NCBI GenBank assembly: GCA_021464245.1
Contig: JADCRB010000005.1
Span: 868,001 to 932,000, forward strand
DNA length: 64,000 nt
Reading direction: 5' to 3'
Origin: Carallia brachiata
Taxonomy: Eukaryota > Streptophyta > Magnoliopsida > Malpighiales > Rhizophoraceae
Below, piece after piece: positions 59,736 to 64,000 of the stretch. The notes beneath the pieces were generated by a model. That model was not told the origin of the DNA, did no database searches, and worked only from the letters and a program-made list of their open reading frames with translations. Both the position numbers and the translations under genes were made by a program. The first letter of the stretch is position 1, and the number at the start of each line of letters is the position of its first letter.

Positions 59736-59751
59736 ATATTTAGGTACAAAT

Positions 59752-61145
59752 GAATGTTTGTTTTCTTGTCAAAAGAAAAATGAACAAGAATTATGGAAGA
59801 AAACAAAAGAATCAAAACTAAGACCCACCTCTCTTTACAACTCTCTCTGTCTCTCTCTAAACTCTCTGCATCTTCTAAAGGACGTTCGAAAACCCTCTGG
59901 CCAACAGCGGCGGCAATGGTGACTCCTAGCCCCCTCTCCTTGCCTCTTTTCCTCATGTTCTCTACATGTTTCTCTTATTTCTCTCTCCACTCCACCCTCT
60001 CTTTTCATTCTCTCTTCAAAAATGGAGGTCCTTGTTTGTGTTTCCTTTAAATCTAGCACCAATAAAGCCCCCATGACCTTCTTATTATCAAATTTGTGCT
60101 CCTCTGTAGTCTGAGGGTTTTTTACCGTCTCTGTTGCCACCACTGCTGCCATCTTTGTCGTCGCCGGCGCCAACTCCACCGCAGCTTCTTCTAATGTTGT
60201 AGTGGCCAGCGTTGCCAGCAGTTTTACTACGTGCCAGCGTCATGGCTCTGGTGCCGCCACAGACACCGCTGTCGCTGTCTGCCACCTCTGGATCTAATGA
60301 TAATGGTTGTTGTTAGTTATTTTTTAATCGGGGACTTGTATTATTTGTGTTTTTGTTTTTATTTGTGTTGTATTATTATTGAAAATTGATATCGGATGTA
60401 TCTAATCTATTTTCGTAATAAGTTTATCGAAATACGATATTTATTGTCATGTGTAATTTATTTCTATTGATGTAAAATTATCAAAAGATTCTAGTTTTAA
60501 GTCAATTTAGTTTCACTCTAGTAGATACTCTTATTAAAAGAGTTTGTTAATAAAAATTTTGTGCCTAATTAGTAAATAATTACTTTAATCATGTCAGTTG
60601 TGAATTATTGTTGTCATTCTTTATTCCTATTTTATACATTTTTTTTTTTTTTGACACTTTCGCCTTGAACTTACGCAAAGATTTACAAAATATTTAATGC
60701 AACAATTTTATTTGATAAAAAAAAAAAAGAAAAGAAACCAGAACTTGAACAATTGCAATTTCACGAGCCACCGTTCATATGACAGGCAATTTTGGAAGTA
60801 ATAAAATAAGTTAGAGAAGATGAGTACTAATTTTCCATTAACTCGAACAAAAAATACTACTAGCTCTCTCCAGATATACAAAAAGGGGATATCTACAAGA
60901 AGATATCAGGTCCTACCCAAATAGCTCAACTGCCCAATGGAAATCCAATTCCCAAGCAATTTTCACATAGGACGAAATAAACAAGAAATTTTATGGGGCT
61001 TGCCTCAAGATGATGGATTCCTTCCCTACAGTCCCAATGTAAAATTACAAGCCTTCCCCACTCCCCATTCCAAATCCTATCGTGGCAAAATCCTGTCCAT
61101 ACATCAAACCCCATTTCCATTTTTCTCCTTCACAGGTTTCACCTT
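59752..61145. other. Intergenic; low-complexity CT-rich patch
   Basis: 59800-60300 is pyrimidine-rich and unusually GC-rich for the window. It is open in parts on both strands (59793-60050 plus; 59835-60179 minus), but the translations are low-complexity and unlike known proteins. It may be the 5' UTR or first exon of a gene I cannot complete, or transposon-derived. 60850-61145 contains the 3' UTR of the X8 gene. Confidence 0.35.
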
Positions 61146-63010
61146 TTAAGCCCACAACAACAATAGGCCTGAATACCAGAGGGTCATCATAGAAGCAATT
61201 ACCAAGTTAATGCCTTCAAATGAAAGGGAAGCCACGCCGTTATTATCGTAGCCAGTGCCACTTCCTGAGGGTCCCAGTCCTGTGCCAAATACTGAAGGGG
61301 GTGTGGTTGTGGTGCTTGTAGGTGTTGTGCTAGGAGAGGTGGTGCCTGTTGCTGGGGTTGGGGTACCTGTCGTTGGGGTTGTAGTGCTTGTCCCTGCAGC
61401 GCTGCAATTACAAACATTGTCTTTGGAGCATCATTGAAAGCAATTGAGAACCAAGTTAGTATATTATATACATAACTGCAGCGCAACATGTCTACATATT
61501 GGTGGGAGACAGATGCCAAGTTGAAATCTTTTAATAAAATACCGTCGGGTGGTAAAAGAGGAAAAAACATATAATGAAATATCAACTTCATCACAGATCA
61601 GAGCTGTAAAAGATGATGTGGCACCTGGCCTAGAAAACATAAATCAATGCGAAATATTTAAAGAGTGAGATGCTAGATCTGCTTGCCATAACCAACGTCC
61701 CTAAACATAGTTTAAAGCAACATTATAATGGCTGCCTGATGCTTGTGCAAGGCAACCTCAGTACAAATCTACCATGTGGGTTTAAATAGTTTTGACACAC
61801 AATTAGAGAAACAAAGGTATACCGCATCATAAAAATTAAAAATAAAATAAAAAACCATAGAGCAAAGTCACTAAAGATGCTGCAGCCTGCAAGTAACTAT
61901 GAATAACAGAGGGTAAAAATTAAAACAAAAAAAAGGTTATGGGCAACAGAAGAGTTGGGAAGGAATTAATTCCCCTCATACCAAGATTTCATCAGATTAC
62001 AATTCGAAGTAACAAGGTAATAAAAAAGAAAGATAGCTTTTTTGGAAGATCAAAGAGGATTTGAAGAGGCCACCAAACAAGATGTCAAAGGCATGCACTT
62101 TAAGAAGAAAAGATCGTCAAAAAAACAAGATTAAAAAAAAAAAGATTAAAAAAGCATACCTTGGAGTTGCAGGATAAGTACATCCAGCTGCTACAGCTGC
62201 AAAACAGTAATGGGGAGGAGAGCATTAGAACTCTGAATAAATAATTGGGAAAGTAAAAGAATGTTTCTAGGGACTTGACTACCACTTACTAGTGGGAGGA
62301 TTTGCACTTGGGGTGGCAGTTCCTGCAAAGTCACAGCTTCCTGAAATTTGGTTTTTTCTCTGGAAATAGCTGTTGACAGCCCAGTCACAGTGTGCTTTGA
62401 CAGTGTTGGGGTTGTAACAAACACCATTTTGAAGGATTGGATTACAGTCAGCTCCAGCTCCACAAGCATAATCTAAAGCCTTTTGTAGTGCTTGGTCACC
62501 CACACCATCCTTACATAAGCAGTATGTAGCACCTGCAACAAAAAAAAAAAAATGGTAATTAAATATTTTTAATAAACCAATTTTATTTCTTTTTCTCAAA
62601 ACTTTCCAAAGAGAAAAAAAAAAAAAAAACTCAAAATATTTAGATTATAGTGAGAGAAATATAAGAAAGAGTGATCATTAGACCAAAAAAAGAACAGGAT
62701 CTATGATTAAGTTTTTGTTTGATGACAGAGAAAGGAAACCCAAAAAAAAAAAAAAGAAAATTACAAAATCATCTCCTCTATCAGCTAAATCAGACAAGAA
62801 AAACACAAAATAAAATAAAATTAAATAAAAGTAAAAGCAGAAGCAGACCAGACCCTTTAAGAAACAACAGAGTAATAGCTACAAAGCAGAAGCAGACCAG
62901 ACCCTTTAAGAAACAACAGAGTAATAGCTACTTTAAAGCTTAGATAACAAAAACTTACTTGAATGACCAGTGAGGGCCAAGAAAAGCAGAAAAGACAGTA
63001 AAACAAGCAT
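61146..63010 (-). CDS. X8-domain, GPI-anchored callose-binding-like protein (PDCB-like)
   Basis: Four exons 63010-62959, 62532-62290, 62196-62160, 61401-61146, with GT-AG junctions and matching phase, giving 195 aa. Residues 1 to about 18 are a signal peptide (MLVLLSFLLFLALTG). Residues about 19-100 form an X8 domain with its conserved cysteines and aromatic residues (YCLCKDGVGDQALQKALDYA, NPNTVKAHCDWAVNSYFQ). A Thr/Pro/Ser-rich linker follows, then a hydrophobic tail (LVIASMMTLWYSGLLLLWA) after a small-residue stretch typical of a GPI-attachment site. This layout and length match the plasmodesmata callose-binding (PDCB) group, whose X8 domains bind beta-1,3-glucan at plasmodesmata. Intact. 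Expression cannot be inferred. Confidence 0.92.
62834..62931. repeat. 49-bp perfect tandem duplication in X8 intron 1
   Basis: AAGCAGAAGCAGACCAGACC and the following bases through AGTAATAGCTAC are repeated exactly with a 49-bp period. Non-coding. Near-identity points to a recent duplication, a likely length polymorphism. Confidence 0.9.
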
Positions 63011-64000
63011 GATCTATGCAAGATTGTGCAACCAAAATCTCAGATATTAGCCGCTTTCTAGAGGGTAGAAGAACAATAATTGAAAGAATGGCTCAAAAAG
63101 AGAGACCAGGAAACAGAACTGCGAGAGGGGGATGGAGAGTGGAGACTTATAAGCACAGTACTCCAAAGCATAAAATAATAGTAAGACAGCGACGGCGGGT
63201 TGCGGCGGTGGCTATCATTAGTAGGGTGAGTTTTTGTTAAAGTTTGGTTTGGCTAGTTTACAAGTCTAATTTATTTTTTATTTAACTAAGTTTCAAATTT
63301 TTTATAATTTAAATTTTATAATATTAATAAAAAAAATTATTAAAAATAGAATTTATGTTTTTACTTTATTATTTTAGTTAAATTAGCATATAATTTTACA
63401 ACAAAAAAATAAAATTTTGTAAAATTTATTTGTTGTATAGTATAGAATTATAAACAAACTAAATTAAAAAAAGAGACAAAATGAAATTTTTATAATTTTT
63501 TTATAAATATAAAAAGGAGTCTCAATACACTAAGTATTTATTTTTGTGAAATTTATGAAAGTTAAATGTACATAATTTTAATCTTATTTTTGCAAATTAA
63601 GCCAATGACTCATAAATTTATTTAAAATATTTTAATGAGATATTAAATAAATTTTTAAATAATTATAAAACAATTTTTAAACAATTTTTTAATTAATTAT
63701 TTATAAATTTAAATAAATATGATCTCTTCTTATTCAAACTTAATTTATTTATTAAATGAATTTTAACATCAAATTTTTTAAAAGTTATTTCATTCAATCG
63801 AGTTTTTTTTTTTTTAATCTATAAAAATCTTATTAGTTATTTTAAGACAGAGAAGTAAAATTTGGTGAAATTTAAACCCCTCCACTTACTCATTAACAGA
63901 CAACCTTCTCAATCAGTTAAATAAATATTCAATCTTCAATCAAGTTAATTTTAATGAATATATTCTTAGGATACATCAGTAGACTGACCACCAACGCCCG
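63011..64000. other. X8 gene 5' flank and AT-rich intergenic DNA
   Basis: 63011 to about 63200 should hold the 5' UTR and promoter of the minus-strand X8 gene. From 63240 on it is AT-rich with no gene visible. Confidence 0.5.

Noticed and set aside
59793..60179. Frames on both strands in the CT-rich patch as a gene
   Set aside because: Low-complexity translations on both strands, no splice structure and no recognisable domain.

Overview
The window is nuclear DNA of a flowering plant. It has AT-rich intergenic DNA, GT-AG introns, a TIR-NBS-LRR resistance gene, plant-specific families (ureide permease, X8/callose-binding protein, WAK-like extracellular protein, mTERF) and a eukaryotic tRNA-Asn. 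The TNL and an integrated petuvirus-like caulimovirid point to a woody eudicot. Citrus or a close relative is my best guess, but this is inference from recall and not a database match.

Layout. 1-3.8 kb is AT-rich and essentially empty. 3.8-6.6 kb (minus) holds a secreted WAK-like protein gene; a tandem copy at 8.4-9.8 kb is a pseudogene broken by insertions. MITEs with 8-bp target duplications lie between and inside the copies. 12.3-16.8 kb (plus) is a complete five-exon TNL gene. 16.8-23.7 kb holds decayed sequence, including a truncated Copia element (19.46-21.92 kb). 23.7-26.6 kb (plus) carries an intronless mTERF gene and a small organellar-type uL18 gene. 28.4 kb is a tRNA-Asn(GUU) followed by a 205-bp tandem repeat. 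30.9-32.7 kb (minus, with a 5' UTR exon near 34.3 kb) is an intact ureide permease gene. 34.3-42.5 kb is AT-rich, with three copies of a roughly 0.7-kb element. 43.2-46.2 kb (minus) is a second ureide permease, which is dead. 61.1-63.0 kb (minus) is an X8/PDCB-like GPI-anchored protein gene.

The most striking object is 47.27-58.25 kb: an 11-kb insertion of a caulimovirid genome (endogenous pararetrovirus). It is longer than one unit: the unit is about 7.93 kb and about 3.06 kb of it is repeated at the other end. The whole insert lies between two near-identical copies of a roughly 307-bp host segment, so the host DNA was duplicated on integration. The viral reading frames are interrupted by many small indels, so this copy is an inactive fossil as read here. 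The two overlapping ends carry different lesions.

The cellular genes do not form a pathway. The recurring themes are local duplication followed by decay of one copy (WAK-like pair, ureide permease pair) and dense small-transposon activity. One case is a SINE-like sequence inside an apparent extra intron of the dead ureide permease.
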